Shown: in pieces, positions 14,683-23,748 of the stretch | Numbering within the stretch: position 1 is the stretch's first letter | Layout of the letters: the number at the start of each line of letters is the position of its first letter | NCBI GenBank assembly: GCA_028818775.1 | Contig: JAPPNE010000130.1 | Location: 1-34,490, forward strand | DNA length: 34,490 nt | Reading direction: 5' to 3' | From: Deltaproteobacteria bacterium | Lineage (GTDB): Bacteria > Desulfobacterota > Binatia > UBA9968 > JAJDTQ01 | Made by a program: the position numbers and the translations under genes | Notes under the pieces: generated by a model | What the model saw: only the letters and a program-made list of their open reading frames with translations | Told to the model about the DNA's origin: nothing | The model's database searches: none

Positions 14683-15405
14683 CTAACCGCCGCTTTGTGC
14701 TTTCGTATTTCCGAGGTATGCGGAAAAAATCTGCGGATCATGCAACAGGTCGGCCGCGTCGCCCTTCATCGCGATTCTTCCGCCTGCGAGGACGTAACCG
14801 CGATCCGCGATTTTCAGGGCCTTTCTCGCATTCTGTTCAACCAGCAGGATCGCCGTGTCCTCCCTTCTCAGCGAATCAATGCATTCGAAAATGGTTGAAA
14901 CGAGCTTTGGCGCCAGACCAAGCGAAGGTTCATCGAGCATAAGCAGGCGCGGGCGTGCAACGAGCGCGCGCCCGATGGCCAGCATTTGTTGCTCGCCGCC
15001 GCTGAGCGTACCCCCCGGTTGACGCCGGCGCTCGGCGAGAATGGGGAACAGGCCATAAATGTATTCGATCGCCTCCGCGGCCTGTTGCGGCGACCGCAAG
15101 TATCCGCCAAGCAAGAGGTTCTCCTCGACACTCATGGGCGCGAGGATTCCCCGTCCCTCCCTGACGAGGCTGATGCCCCTGGCGACAACCTGATGACTGT
15201 GCAGTCCGAATATGGAGCTGCCCTCGAAATCGATGGTGCCGGAACCGGGTGCATGGACGCCTGCCAGCGTCTTCATGAATGTTGTCTTCCCCGCGCCATT
15301 CGCTCCAATCAGAGCGACGATTTCCCCGCGCTGAACATCAAGATCCACGCCGCGCAGCACTTCAATGGAGCCATAGCCGCCCCTGAGGGAGCGTACCGAA
15401 AGCAT
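14683..15405 (-). CDS. livF: HAAT ABC transporter ATP-binding protein LivF
   Basis: A 240-residue ATPase of the branched-chain-amino-acid-type (HAAT) importer. Walker A is GANGAGKT (34-41), the signature is LSGGEQQ, Walker B is LLMLDEPSLGLAP, and the chain ends at the short LivF length. The SLVREGRGILAPMSVEENLLLG block is typical of LivF. The ATG at 15405 follows GGAGGAA by about six bases and overlaps the LivG stop as TGATG. It is the last gene of the operon and converges with the MetE-like gene; no terminator is visible in the 44 bp between them. The name marks the family only: the Mo enzyme in this operon suggests the substrate is not a branched-chain amino acid. Confidence 0.95.
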   Translation of the reverse strand: MLSVRSLRGGYGSIEVLRGVDLDVQRGEIVALIGANGAGKTTFMKTLAGVHAPGSGTIDFEGSSIFGLHSHQVVARGISLVREGRGILAPMSVEENLLLGGYLRSPQQAAEAIEYIYGLFPILAERRRQPGGTLSGGEQQMLAIGRALVARPRLLMLDEPSLGLAPKLVSTIFECIDSLRREDTAILLVEQNARKALKIADRGYVLAGGRIAMKGDAADLLHDPQIFSAYLGNTKAQSGG

Positions 15406-16160
15406 CAGTCTTCCTCCTCGCCAAGGTAGGCTTCGATCACCGAGCGGTCCTTCCGGATGATATCGGGGCTCCCCTCGGCAATCAGTTCTCCGAAGTTGAG
15501 GACAAAGACGTGCTGGCAGCGGCGCATCACCAGGTCCATGTCGTGCTCTACGAGCAATATGCACGGGCCGCCTCGACGCAGTTCGTCGATCCGATCCCAC
15601 AATGCGTCGGTCTCGGCCGCGTTCATGCCCGCGGATGGTTCGTCGAGCAGGAGAAGTCGCGGCCTCAGAGCACAGGCGCGGGCGATTTCGAGGCGACGCT
15701 GTTCCCCATACGATAGCGCACCGCCCAGGTAGTCCCGTTTGTCCCAGAGATCCATCAGTTCGAGCAATCTCTTCGTCTCTCCGGCCAGCGCGCGCTCCGC
15801 CTTGCCTCCGGGCCAGAAGACCGACTGCAGGCCGTATAGCGGCGCACGGCTGTTCTGCGCGACAAGGACATTCTCCAGCACCGTGTTTGCCGTGAACAGT
15901 CGGATGTTCTGGTAGGTTCGCGCGATTCCGGCTTGTGCGATCCGGTGCGCGCTGGTGCGGCTGAAATCGCGCCCGAGGAAACGGATCGATCCCGAAGTTG
16001 CCGGGTAGGTTCCCGACAGGATGTTCAAGAGGGTTGTCTTGCCGGCGCCGTTGGGTCCGATCAGTCCGAAGACGCCCGATTCCGGCAGCGCCAGCGACAC
16101 CTCTTCCAGCGCGCGTACCCCGCCGAAGCGCTTCGAGACCCTGTCGACGTCAAGCAACAT
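15405..16160 (-). CDS. livG: HAAT ABC transporter ATP-binding protein LivG
   Basis: A 251-residue ATPase. Walker A is GPNGAGKT (35-42), the signature LSYGEQRR, and Walker B LLLLDEPSAGMNAAE with the MN-AE extension characteristic of LivG. The C-terminal VLNFGELIAEGSPDIIRKDRS and EAYLGEEED match the family tail. The start lies inside the last codons of livM (11-bp overlap), and the stop overlaps the start of livF, so all four membrane and ATPase genes are translationally linked. It forms the cytoplasmic heterodimer with LivF that drives LivH/LivM. Confidence 0.95.
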   Translation of the reverse strand: MLLDVDRVSKRFGGVRALEEVSLALPESGVFGLIGPNGAGKTTLLNILSGTYPATSGSIRFLGRDFSRTSAHRIAQAGIARTYQNIRLFTANTVLENVLVAQNSRAPLYGLQSVFWPGGKAERALAGETKRLLELMDLWDKRDYLGGALSYGEQRRLEIARACALRPRLLLLDEPSAGMNAAETDALWDRIDELRRGGPCILLVEHDMDLVMRRCQHVFVLNFGELIAEGSPDIIRKDRSVIEAYLGEEED

Positions 16161-17001
16161 TGGTTGTTCTACGCATCAGCGGCTTGATGAGATTTCGAAG
16201 GAGCTGTCTTGTCAACAGACCACGCGGCCGGATGATCATCAGGAGTATGAGAACCCCGCCGAACAGGCTGAGGCGCCAATTGAGCATGAACCTAAGGATC
16301 TCCGGCAACAGTGAGAAAATCGCCGCACCCAGCAGTGCGCCCCAAACGGTTTCCATGCCGCCGAGGATGACGAACAACACGGCCATGGCCGAAAACAGGA
16401 ACGTGAAATTGCCCGGTTCGATGTAGAGAAGGTAGTGGCCGTACAGTCCGCCGGCGATGCCCGCGATCATGGCGCCCAGACCGAAAGCCAGGACCTTGAT
16501 CAGCCGCACATTGATGCCGACGCACGCGGCTGCCTCCTCGTCCGCGGCAACCGCGTCGAAAGCCCGGCCAATGCGCGAGCGTTCCAGGAGCCAGATCAGC
16601 AGCGTGACGACGGCCACCGCGAATCCGATATGGTGAAGTTCGGCGCCGAACAGGCCGCGCATTCCGTAGGCGCCGCCGGTTGGCTCGAAGTTCACAAAGA
16701 AGGCACGTACCATCTCGCCGAACCCCAGCGTGGCCAGCACGAGGAAGAAGCCCTGAAACCTCAGCGCCGGTATTCCGAGGATCACTCCGACGGCGCCGGC
16801 AAGCAGGGCTCCCGCCGCTATCGCCGGCAGGAGATCGACGCCGGCAACGGTTGTCAGGTATCCGGCGCAATAGGCGCCGATGGCCATGAACCCGGCATTT
16901 CCGAGGGACAGTTGCCCGGTGGCCATAATGACGTAGGCGCTGTAGGCCATGAGGATGTTGATCCCCATGATTGCCAGAACGCCTTCCATGTATACGCTCA
17001 T
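16150..17001 (-). CDS. livM: HAAT ABC transporter permease LivM
   Basis: A 283-residue membrane protein with about eight to nine helices. Conserved LivM blocks are GQLSLGNAGFMAIGAYCAGY, FEPTGGAYGMRGL and the coupling region GRAFDAVAADEEAAACVGIN. The N-terminal extension found in some LivM proteins is absent. The start overlaps the LivH stop as ATGA and the end overlaps livG by 11 bp. It forms the transmembrane channel with LivH. Confidence 0.95.
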   Translation of the reverse strand: MSVYMEGVLAIMGINILMAYSAYVIMATGQLSLGNAGFMAIGAYCAGYLTTVAGVDLLPAIAAGALLAGAVGVILGIPALRFQGFFLVLATLGFGEMVRAFFVNFEPTGGAYGMRGLFGAELHHIGFAVAVVTLLIWLLERSRIGRAFDAVAADEEAAACVGINVRLIKVLAFGLGAMIAGIAGGLYGHYLLYIEPGNFTFLFSAMAVLFVILGGMETVWGALLGAAIFSLLPEILRFMLNWRLSLFGGVLILLMIIRPRGLLTRQLLRNLIKPLMRRTTNVA

Positions 17002-17867
17002 GCGCGTATGGCCCTGTCCTGCGGGATCAGCCCGTCCGGTTTCATGATGAGGAAGCCGAAGAACAGCGAAAACACCACGAGATCGCGGTAGGCCGCGCCG
17101 AGATAGGCGTCGTTGAGGATTTCAACCACGCCGATCGCTATTCCTCCAAGCATGGCGCCGCGCAAGTTGCCGAGCCCGCCGATCACCATTGCCACCATTC
17201 CGATCATCCCCTGCCGGATTCCGATGTGCGGCGTGATTTGCGAGTAGACAGTGGCGGTAAGCACTCCGGCGATCCCGGCCAGCGCACCGGCGGTCAGAAA
17301 CGTGAAGAAAATGACCTTGCCGGTATTGATACCGAGCGTGCCGGCGATTTCCCGGTCGATCGCCGTGGCCCGCAATGCGCGCCCGATCGCGGTGTGGTGG
17401 ATCACCACATCGATCACGGCCATCAAGGCGGTTGCAACCAAGAGGATCACGATCTGAACCGAAGACAGGAGCACGCCTCCGAACTCGAGCTGCGTGGTGG
17501 CTTCCACGTTCGGAAAGCGCGACGGATCGGAGCCCCAGATCTGCGTGGCCACGTTCTGGAGCATGATGCCGAAGGCGATCGTGCTCAGCATGGGAGCCAG
17601 GAAGTGAGAATTGCGCAGGGGATGGAAGCAGAAGCGTTCGATCAGGACGTTGACGATCGCCGCCGCCGCCATTCCGGCGAGAATGGCCACGGCGAACGAT
17701 GCTCCCGCCGCGGCGCAGGCCAGTCCGGCAAAGGCGCCGAACATGAACACGTCGCCATGGGCGATATTGAGCTTGTTGAACACGCCCAGCACCAAGGTGA
17801 GGCCGAGCGCGATCAACGCATACGTGCTGCCCAGCATCAGGCCGTTGACGATCTGCTGCGCGATCAT
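16998..17867 (-). CDS. livH: HAAT ABC transporter permease LivH
   Basis: A 289-residue membrane protein with the LivH signature at its start (QQIVNGLMLGSTYALIALGL, then NKLNIAHGDVFMFGAF) and the cytoplasmic coupling loop IGRALRATAIDREIAGTLGI. It begins 36 bp after the binding-protein stop with a weak ribosome site and overlaps livM by four bases. It partners LivM in the inner membrane. Confidence 0.95.
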   Translation of the reverse strand: MIAQQIVNGLMLGSTYALIALGLTLVLGVFNKLNIAHGDVFMFGAFAGLACAAAGASFAVAILAGMAAAAIVNVLIERFCFHPLRNSHFLAPMLSTIAFGIMLQNVATQIWGSDPSRFPNVEATTQLEFGGVLLSSVQIVILLVATALMAVIDVVIHHTAIGRALRATAIDREIAGTLGINTGKVIFFTFLTAGALAGIAGVLTATVYSQITPHIGIRQGMIGMVAMVIGGLGNLRGAMLGGIAIGVVEILNDAYLGAAYRDLVVFSLFFGFLIMKPDGLIPQDRAIRA

Positions 17868-17903
17868 CTCAACGACCCAGTGTCGTGTATCCTCACTACG
17901 GCG

Positions 17904-19085
17904 CTATTTCATCAGTGCCCAGAGGCCACCTCTTATTTCGAAGACATGGACGTTCTTCATGCCGTCGCCGACATCGTTGAAGCCGCTGCTGGCAACGCCG
18001 TCGAAGTCCTTGAGGCCCGCCATATAGTCCTTGATCTTCTTCCTGGCATCCGCCAGATCGGACCCTCCGGCTGCTATCGCCTTGGCTTCGATGGCGGCCT
18101 TGATCATGAAGACGGCATCATAGGCGTTCACGGCGTAGTAGTCGGGACGCTTGGTGAACTTGCCGGGATACAGCGTGGAGGCCGCCTCGTAGTCGGCGAT
18201 GAATCGCTTGCTGCCTTCATCGGCAAGCGTGTAGTCCCAGATCGTGCCCGAGACGGTTCCGGCGACGGTGTCGCCGCCCTTTTCCGGGATGTTGCCCTCC
18301 ATCAGCGGCGCGGTACCGAAGAACGTTTGTGTCATGCCCTGCCGGCGCGCCTCGGTGATGATGTTCAGAGCATCCGGACCCAGGGCGCCGAGGCCCACGG
18401 CATCCGGATTCATGGCTTTCAGCTTGGTGACCTGGGCGGTGAACTGGGCGTCGCCGGTTTGAAACGTGACGGGATCGCCCTCGTTCAAGATCTTGATGCC
18501 CGCCTTCTTCAACGCCGCCGGCAGCACGGCCGTGCCGATGGCGCGTGAAACCGCGTCCTTGATATCGGTGATGATGGCGACGTTCTTCGGATTGTAACGA
18601 GCCTTGAACTTGGCCACGACGGCCGCCGCCACCTTGTCTTCCGTAAGCGTGTTGCGGAACGCGAAGGGCCGGTTTGCCGCCGCAACCCCCGGCTTCGACG
18701 AGGCAACGGCGATCTGGACGATGCCGAGTCGGTTGCCCAGCGGGAACGTCGCCTCGGCCACGCCGGAGTAGTGGGGTCCCACGATGGCCAGCACGTTGTC
18801 GTCGCCGGCAAGCTTGCGTATGGCGTTGACGGCGTCCTGGGGGTTGCTCCCGGTATCCGCGAAGAACAATTCGATCTTGCTGCCGTTGATTCCCCCGGCG
18901 CCGTTGATCGCGTTGACGGCGGCATGGGCGCCGATGGCTTCGCGTTTGCCGGCATCGGCGCCGGTGCCGGTTACGGGAACGGCAAGGCCGATCCTGTACG
19001 TGTTGGCTGAAGCCGGAGTGAGACCCAAGGCCAGCCCCAAAAGAGCGGCCCACAACATGGCGAACGCCTTGAGTGCCGATTTCAT
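17904..19085 (-). CDS. HAAT ABC transporter substrate-binding protein (LivK-like)
   Basis: A 393-residue periplasmic binding protein. The signal peptide runs to PASA-N (residue 28). The mature chain starts TYRIGLAVPVTGTGADAGKR, followed by AVNAINGAGGINGSKIELFF and AIVGPHYSGVAEATFPLGN, all standard for Peripla_BP_6 proteins that bind amino acids, amides, aromatic acids or short acids. AAAGGAGG precedes the ATG at 19085. It lies 97 bp after the ferredoxin gene and directly before livH. Sitting between the Mo enzyme and the permeases makes it the likely receptor for the Mo enzyme's substrate or for a related compound (inference). Confidence 0.93.
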   Translation of the reverse strand: MKSALKAFAMLWAALLGLALGLTPASANTYRIGLAVPVTGTGADAGKREAIGAHAAVNAINGAGGINGSKIELFFADTGSNPQDAVNAIRKLAGDDNVLAIVGPHYSGVAEATFPLGNRLGIVQIAVASSKPGVAAANRPFAFRNTLTEDKVAAAVVAKFKARYNPKNVAIITDIKDAVSRAIGTAVLPAALKKAGIKILNEGDPVTFQTGDAQFTAQVTKLKAMNPDAVGLGALGPDALNIITEARRQGMTQTFFGTAPLMEGNIPEKGGDTVAGTVSGTIWDYTLADEGSKRFIADYEAASTLYPGKFTKRPDYYAVNAYDAVFMIKAAIEAKAIAAGGSDLADARKKIKDYMAGLKDFDGVASSGFNDVGDGMKNVHVFEIRGGLWALMK

Positions 19086-19182
19086 GGAGTCCTCCTTTGT
19101 TTCTTTACGTTTCGAACTGAATGGCCCGTGGGCGGGCGACGGTGTGGGACGAGGAGAAAGCCGTCTCGAAGCAGGGTCCCGG

Positions 19183-19578
19183 TCATTCCTCCGTGCTTTC
19201 GCTGCCATCAGCGACGTTTTCGGCAAACACATCCGCGCCCCTTGCACGGGTCGCATCCGTTTTCTTGGCTGTCCACAGCACGCTGCCGGGCCGTTCCTCG
19301 AGCGCCTTCACGAGATCGGTGAGGTTCCCGTGGCGCATCACCGATGCCATGCAGTGGTGCACGCAAGCGGGCTCGTCGTTCCGGTGAGCGCACAGATTGC
19401 AGAGCTCGGTAGGGATCGGGACGAAGTTATAGGTGAATCCACCATTCAGGATCTGCTCCGAAACCTTGATCCCGTATTGCTCCGGCAAGAGACCGTGTTC
19501 CTGCCGGCAGGCCATTTCGCAGGCCTTGCATCCGGTGCAGAATTCGACGTCAATCCAGAGACCCTGAACCTTGCTCAT
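19183..19578 (-). CDS. Small 4Fe-4S ferredoxin-type subunit of the molybdoenzyme
   Basis: A 131-residue protein with two cluster motifs: C14-x2-C17-x2-C20-x3-C24 and C60-x2-C63-x8-C72-x3-C76. This is a shortened DmsB/PhsB-type electron-transfer subunit carrying two clusters rather than four. After residue 80 there are no more cysteines and the tail is acidic. The ATG overlaps the stop of the molybdoenzyme (ATGA), with GGAG nine bases upstream, so a 1:1 complex is likely. No signal peptide is present, matching its partner, so the complex is probably cytoplasmic. It should pass electrons to or from the Mo site; the outside partner is unknown. Confidence 0.85.
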   Translation of the reverse strand: MSKVQGLWIDVEFCTGCKACEMACRQEHGLLPEQYGIKVSEQILNGGFTYNFVPIPTELCNLCAHRNDEPACVHHCMASVMRHGNLTDLVKALEERPGSVLWTAKKTDATRARGADVFAENVADGSESTEE

Positions 19579-21821
19579 TGAGTTCGCTCCAAGACTGTTT
19601 CCCGCGGCGTGTCCTTTACGACGCGGCAGAGAACGGATTTGACCTGTGCGCCGCCGAAGCCGGAACTTGAGAACAGCCCGCCGGGAATGAGTACGTTGAC
19701 GTTGGACTCATAGGCGCCGAAATCCTGTTCGCCGATCTTTTCCGGGAACCACCAGCTATGCTGCGCCACGACGACGCGGGGGTGCACGGGACTGATCTTG
19801 ACCCGCATCCGGCACCGTCCGTAATCGTTTTCGAGCCACACCCAGTCGCCGTTGTCGATGCCCAGGTCGGCCGCGGTTTTCGGATTGATTTCCACTTGTG
19901 GATCGGGGTTCATCGCCCGCAGCGAATCGACCATCCGGTGTTCGGAGTGGAAGAACGCGATGGTCCGCGAACCGGTGTTGAGTATCAACGGATACTTATT
20001 CGCCAGTTCCGGTGTGCTCACCGGACTGATCGCCGGTTCGACATAGCGTGGAAGCGGGTCCATGCCCCATTCCTTGAGTCGCGCGGAATTGAGCTCGATC
20101 TTGCCGGACGGCGTGGCAAAGCCCGGTTTCCCGTCCTTGCGCAACAACCCGCGTTCATGACGGTGATACGGTGTGTCGGCGGCATCCCGCGGCGGTTCGA
20201 TCCAGTTGTTTGCGCGTAGTTCCTCGAGGGAGACGCCGGACGGTTTCAAGTAGTAGCGATAGAGGTCGTCAAGCGTGTCGAACTTGAAATCGCGATTGAA
20301 GCGGCGCGCGAGATCGAAGCAGATTTCAGCATCCGACCGGCAGTCCCCAACGCGGAATGCCCTGTGTTGCGCGGTGAGCGGCGCCCACCAGGCTCGCACA
20401 CCGTCGCGTTCCGCGAAACTCGCCGACGGCAGCACCACGTCGGCGAGAGCCATGGCCGTCGGGGTCATGAACAGGTCGACCACCACGTTGAAGTCAAGCC
20501 GGTCGAACGCCTCGCGCCAGCGATATGGATCCTGGGCGCCGACGACGAAGTTCGAACCCGCGATGAAGGACGCCTTGACCGGATACGGATCAGCCGAAAA
20601 GATCTGGTCGATCACGGCATCCGGCTGCGCGCGCCAGTGCATGTGCTTGACCAACGGGTACTTGTCGGCGCCGATGCGCTTGTCCCGCTGTTCGGCCGGC
20701 ATCATGTCCCCGTACATGTCGGAAATGGCCTGCTGCGACATCGGGTACGATGTCACGCCGAAAGCCGGCCGTCCGACAACCATCGTGCCCGGTTTTTCGA
20801 TATTGCCGGTCAAGGACCACAGGGCGTTGATGGCGAGGGCGACGGAAAAGCCCTCCGGTGCGAAGTCGATCGGTACGCCCCATTGCAGCGCCGCCGGGCG
20901 CGACCGTGCGAACAACCGCGCGGCCTCGACGATCAGGTCCTTCTTTATCCAGGTCGTTCTCGCGGCCCAGTCGAGGGGATAGTCCCGGACGCGTTCCTTC
21001 AGTTCGTCAAAGCCCGAGACCCATTTGGTGACGAATTCCCTGTCATACAGCTCTTCGTTGATGATCACGTTGAGCATGCCGAGCGCCAGGGCGCCATCCG
21101 TCCCGGGACGAATCGGAAGCCACAAGGCCGCACGCGAAGCGAGCCACGTGTAGTTGGGATCGATGCAAATGACCTTGGAACCGCGCTTGAGGCAGTTGAT
21201 GATCCAGTGGCCGTGGTTACCGTCATTGCAGGTCGCCACCGGGTTCTGGCCCCACACCATGTAGCACTCCGGAAGCGTCCAGCCGGGATCGTCGTATCGC
21301 TTCGACTGAAACTGGGACGCGTCCGGCACGACATAGTCACCCAGCGCGACCTGCATCGAGAGCAGGCGCGGGTGGTAACAGGAATTTCCCGGAAGGGCCT
21401 GCAGCCAGTTGGGGCTGCCGTAGTTGTAGGCCAGGAATACCAGCCAGCCGCCCACGTCGCGGCCGGTTCCCTGTACGAACAATGTGGATTCGGCGCCGTG
21501 ATCCTCCCGGACCTGGTTCATGCGCCGTTCGATCAGACCCAGCGCCTCCTCCCATGACGCCGGCCGCCAGGTATCGGATCCGCGCCTGCCTTCACGGATC
21601 AGCGGGGTTTGCAGCCGGTCCTTGTGGTAGACATAGTCCTTGAGCGCCAGGGCGCGGGGGCAAAGCGTCCCCTGATTGTAGGGGTGGTCTTTGACCCCTT
21701 CGATCTTTTCGAGCTTGCCGTCGCGCACGTGCAGGTCAACGCCGCAGCCGCCGTGGCAACCGGCGCCGGCCGACCAGACGGTCGAGCGAATGACCTGTGT
21801 TTCGGAATCGTTGGCGCCCAC
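19575..21821 (-). CDS. Molybdopterin-dependent oxidoreductase (DMSO reductase superfamily)
   Basis: A 748-residue Mo/W-bis-PGD enzyme. Near the N-terminus is C22-x3-C26-x27-C54, which is the 4Fe-4S motif of the family without its first cysteine (glycine stands there). Then come WRPASWEEAL, FGSP-like GSPNW and GNSCYHP with C148 as probable metal ligand, WGQNPVATCN, IDPNYTWLASRAALWLPIRP, WSLTGNIEKPGTM and a C-terminal Molydop_binding domain (LILNTGSRT; IDNGDWVWLENDYGR). There is no Tat signal, so it is cytoplasmic, as in acetylene hydratase or pyrogallol transhydroxylase. The GTG start at 21821 has GGGAGG five bases upstream; the frame is open to a GTG at 21911, but that lies within the promoter. 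It leads the operon with the ferredoxin subunit and the HAAT importer. The reaction is not known. Confidence 0.9.
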   Translation of the reverse strand: MGANDSETQVIRSTVWSAGAGCHGGCGVDLHVRDGKLEKIEGVKDHPYNQGTLCPRALALKDYVYHKDRLQTPLIREGRRGSDTWRPASWEEALGLIERRMNQVREDHGAESTLFVQGTGRDVGGWLVFLAYNYGSPNWLQALPGNSCYHPRLLSMQVALGDYVVPDASQFQSKRYDDPGWTLPECYMVWGQNPVATCNDGNHGHWIINCLKRGSKVICIDPNYTWLASRAALWLPIRPGTDGALALGMLNVIINEELYDREFVTKWVSGFDELKERVRDYPLDWAARTTWIKKDLIVEAARLFARSRPAALQWGVPIDFAPEGFSVALAINALWSLTGNIEKPGTMVVGRPAFGVTSYPMSQQAISDMYGDMMPAEQRDKRIGADKYPLVKHMHWRAQPDAVIDQIFSADPYPVKASFIAGSNFVVGAQDPYRWREAFDRLDFNVVVDLFMTPTAMALADVVLPSASFAERDGVRAWWAPLTAQHRAFRVGDCRSDAEICFDLARRFNRDFKFDTLDDLYRYYLKPSGVSLEELRANNWIEPPRDAADTPYHRHERGLLRKDGKPGFATPSGKIELNSARLKEWGMDPLPRYVEPAISPVSTPELANKYPLILNTGSRTIAFFHSEHRMVDSLRAMNPDPQVEINPKTAADLGIDNGDWVWLENDYGRCRMRVKISPVHPRVVVAQHSWWFPEKIGEQDFGAYESNVNVLIPGGLFSSSGFGGAQVKSVLCRVVKDTPRETVLERTQ

Positions 21822-21900
21822 AGGTTCCTCCCGCGCATTGATTGTCCCAATCGGCTGCTTCATCGGGACTGGCGAAGACGGTCGAATCCCAGGCGCGTGC

Positions 21901-21930
21901 AGGTTAGCCACCCCAAACTTTGCTTGTCAA
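21901..21930 (-). promoter_or_regulatory. sigma70-type promoter of the molybdoenzyme/HAAT operon
   Basis: Perfect TTGACA, an 18-bp spacer and TAACCT on the minus strand, about 75 bases before the GTG start at 21821. It explains why the frame upstream of 21821 should not be coding. Confidence 0.55.
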
Positions 21931-21997
21931 GGCGTTTTTTTGACAGAACCTTTTGACGTTTGCCCTCCTTTCGCCGTTGCCCCCGAGCCGAAGATCA

Positions 21998-23725
21998 CTA
22001 GTCTCTCACTACTCGCCCACCCTCGACACGCACGCCATAATCGTGCTCTGCGCTCCCGGGCGTAATGTAGCCGCGGTCGAGGTCGCGCTGGATCAGTTCG
22101 ACGGCGCGTTCCTCCGGCGGCCCCCATCCCCCTCCGCCGCCGGTTTCCAGGATCACGCGGTCGCCCGGCTCGAGCTTGCAGTTCCGCGCCTTGCCCATGG
22201 TCTCGGTTTCGCCCGAGGCCTTGATGATGGTGACGCTACCGGACTTGGCGGCCTTGCCGCCGCGCACGCCCCAGGGCGGGCACTTCCTGCGGTCGACGTT
22301 GGTGTTGAGGGTGCAGGGGTAGAGGATTTCGTACTCCTTGCGGAAGCCCATGCCGCCGCGGAACTTCCCCGGTCCGCCCGAGTCCTGGCGCAGCGAGAGG
22401 GAGCACACGCGGAACGGCAGCAGGGTTTCCTGAAGCTCCATGGGGATCAGGCGCGTGTCGCCGTGGGCCATGGTACGGAACGGCCCGGCGCCGTCGTGCC
22501 CGTCGCCCGCGCCCCAGCCACCGTGGCCGCTGTCATGGCCGTGGAAGCGCCGCCCGTCCGCCCAGTTGCCGTAGACCTGGAAGCCCGAGTGGGTGCCGAA
22601 ATGGGCGCCGGTGGCCAGGTGCGGAAGCGCGTCCTCGAGACAGTGGATGACGGTGTCGATGACCGTCGGCAAGGGCATCGGGTAGCCGGCCATGGGCGCG
22701 GTGGGCCGGGCGCTCAGGATCTTCCCCTCCGGCAGTATCAGCTTGAGCGGACGGTAAACGCCTTCGTTGGCCGGCTCGCGCGGCGCGATCAGGTACTTGA
22801 AGGCGACCCGCGCCGCGGTCACGCCGCCGCCGAAATAGCCCGAGTTCAAGGGGCCCGGCACTTGCTCGGCGAGACCGGTGAAATCGACGGTCATCTCGTC
22901 GCCGTCGACGGCGACCTTGACGCGGATGGGCACCGGCTCGGTGCCCATGGAGTCGTCATCCAGGAAAGCTTCGCTTTCGTATACGCCGTCCGGAATCTCC
23001 CGTATGCGGCCGCGCGAAAACTCTTCGCCTTGAGCCAGAATGGTCTCGATGGCCGCGAAGAAAGTGGCGGTTCCGTACTTGTCGGCCAGCGCGAGGGTCA
23101 GGTCGCGACCCAGGAAACACCCGGCGAGCTGCGCTGAGATGTCGCCCATCAGGTCCACCGGCATGCGCGTGTTGTTCTCGATGATGCGATAGACTTCCTC
23201 GATGGGCTCGCCTTTCGACCAGAGCTTGATGGAGCGGAGTTGGAGCCCCTCCATGAAGATGTCGGTGGAGCCGTGCATTACGCCGCCGATGTCGATCCAG
23301 TGGACGTTGAGGGCGAAGAAGCCGAGTGGGGTCTTGCGGTCCGCACCCCCGTAGATGGGCGTGTACATGACGGTGTTGTTGAGGTGCTGCCCCTGAACGG
23401 CCGGGTGGTTGCAGAGCACGACGTCGCCGTCGCCCAACCCTTCGCGGCCGTAGATCTCGAGGCCGTCCCGTACCGCGGTCCCGACGGCATCGGCGACGAA
23501 GGGCGGCATGCCTCCGGTGGACTGGGCCACGAGTTGCCCGTCCACGTCCACCAGCCCCACGGCGAAGTCCTTGTACTCGTACACGTAGGGACTGAACGCG
23601 GTCCGCGTAATGTTGGCGTCGATCTGGTTGGTGATCGACACGACGCCGCAACGGATCACTTCCAGCGTGATGGGATCGATCCGTTCCGGGGTGTCCGGGA
23701 GTTGTCTGGCGGTGCTCTTGCTCAT
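21998..23725 (-). CDS. hyuB: Hydantoinase B/oxoprolinase family protein
   Basis: A 575-residue cytoplasmic subunit of an ATP-dependent cyclic-amide hydrolase (N-methylhydantoinase/5-oxoprolinase/acetone-carboxylase-like superfamily). Conserved blocks are DPITLEVIRCGVVSITNQID near the N-terminus, NHPAVQGQHLNNTVMYTP, HGDTRLIPMELQETLLPF, RGGMGFRKEYE and the glycine loop TGGGGGWGPPEERAVE at the end. GGGGGAA lies before the ATG at 23725. It works with the HyuA partner 130 bp upstream, separated by a palindromic repeat element. It is a close paralogue of the B half of the fusion protein at 27249-31070. The substrate is unknown; the symbol denotes the family. Confidence 0.93.
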   Translation of the reverse strand: MSKSTARQLPDTPERIDPITLEVIRCGVVSITNQIDANITRTAFSPYVYEYKDFAVGLVDVDGQLVAQSTGGMPPFVADAVGTAVRDGLEIYGREGLGDGDVVLCNHPAVQGQHLNNTVMYTPIYGGADRKTPLGFFALNVHWIDIGGVMHGSTDIFMEGLQLRSIKLWSKGEPIEEVYRIIENNTRMPVDLMGDISAQLAGCFLGRDLTLALADKYGTATFFAAIETILAQGEEFSRGRIREIPDGVYESEAFLDDDSMGTEPVPIRVKVAVDGDEMTVDFTGLAEQVPGPLNSGYFGGGVTAARVAFKYLIAPREPANEGVYRPLKLILPEGKILSARPTAPMAGYPMPLPTVIDTVIHCLEDALPHLATGAHFGTHSGFQVYGNWADGRRFHGHDSGHGGWGAGDGHDGAGPFRTMAHGDTRLIPMELQETLLPFRVCSLSLRQDSGGPGKFRGGMGFRKEYEILYPCTLNTNVDRRKCPPWGVRGGKAAKSGSVTIIKASGETETMGKARNCKLEPGDRVILETGGGGGWGPPEERAVELIQRDLDRGYITPGSAEHDYGVRVEGGRVVRD

Positions 23726-23748
23726 GGTTCCCCCTGGTTCCACTTCCC

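Noticed and set aside
21938-21960. TTGACA on the plus strand after a T-run
   Set aside because: No plus-strand gene follows and no -10 box is evident. The useful promoter here is on the minus strand.
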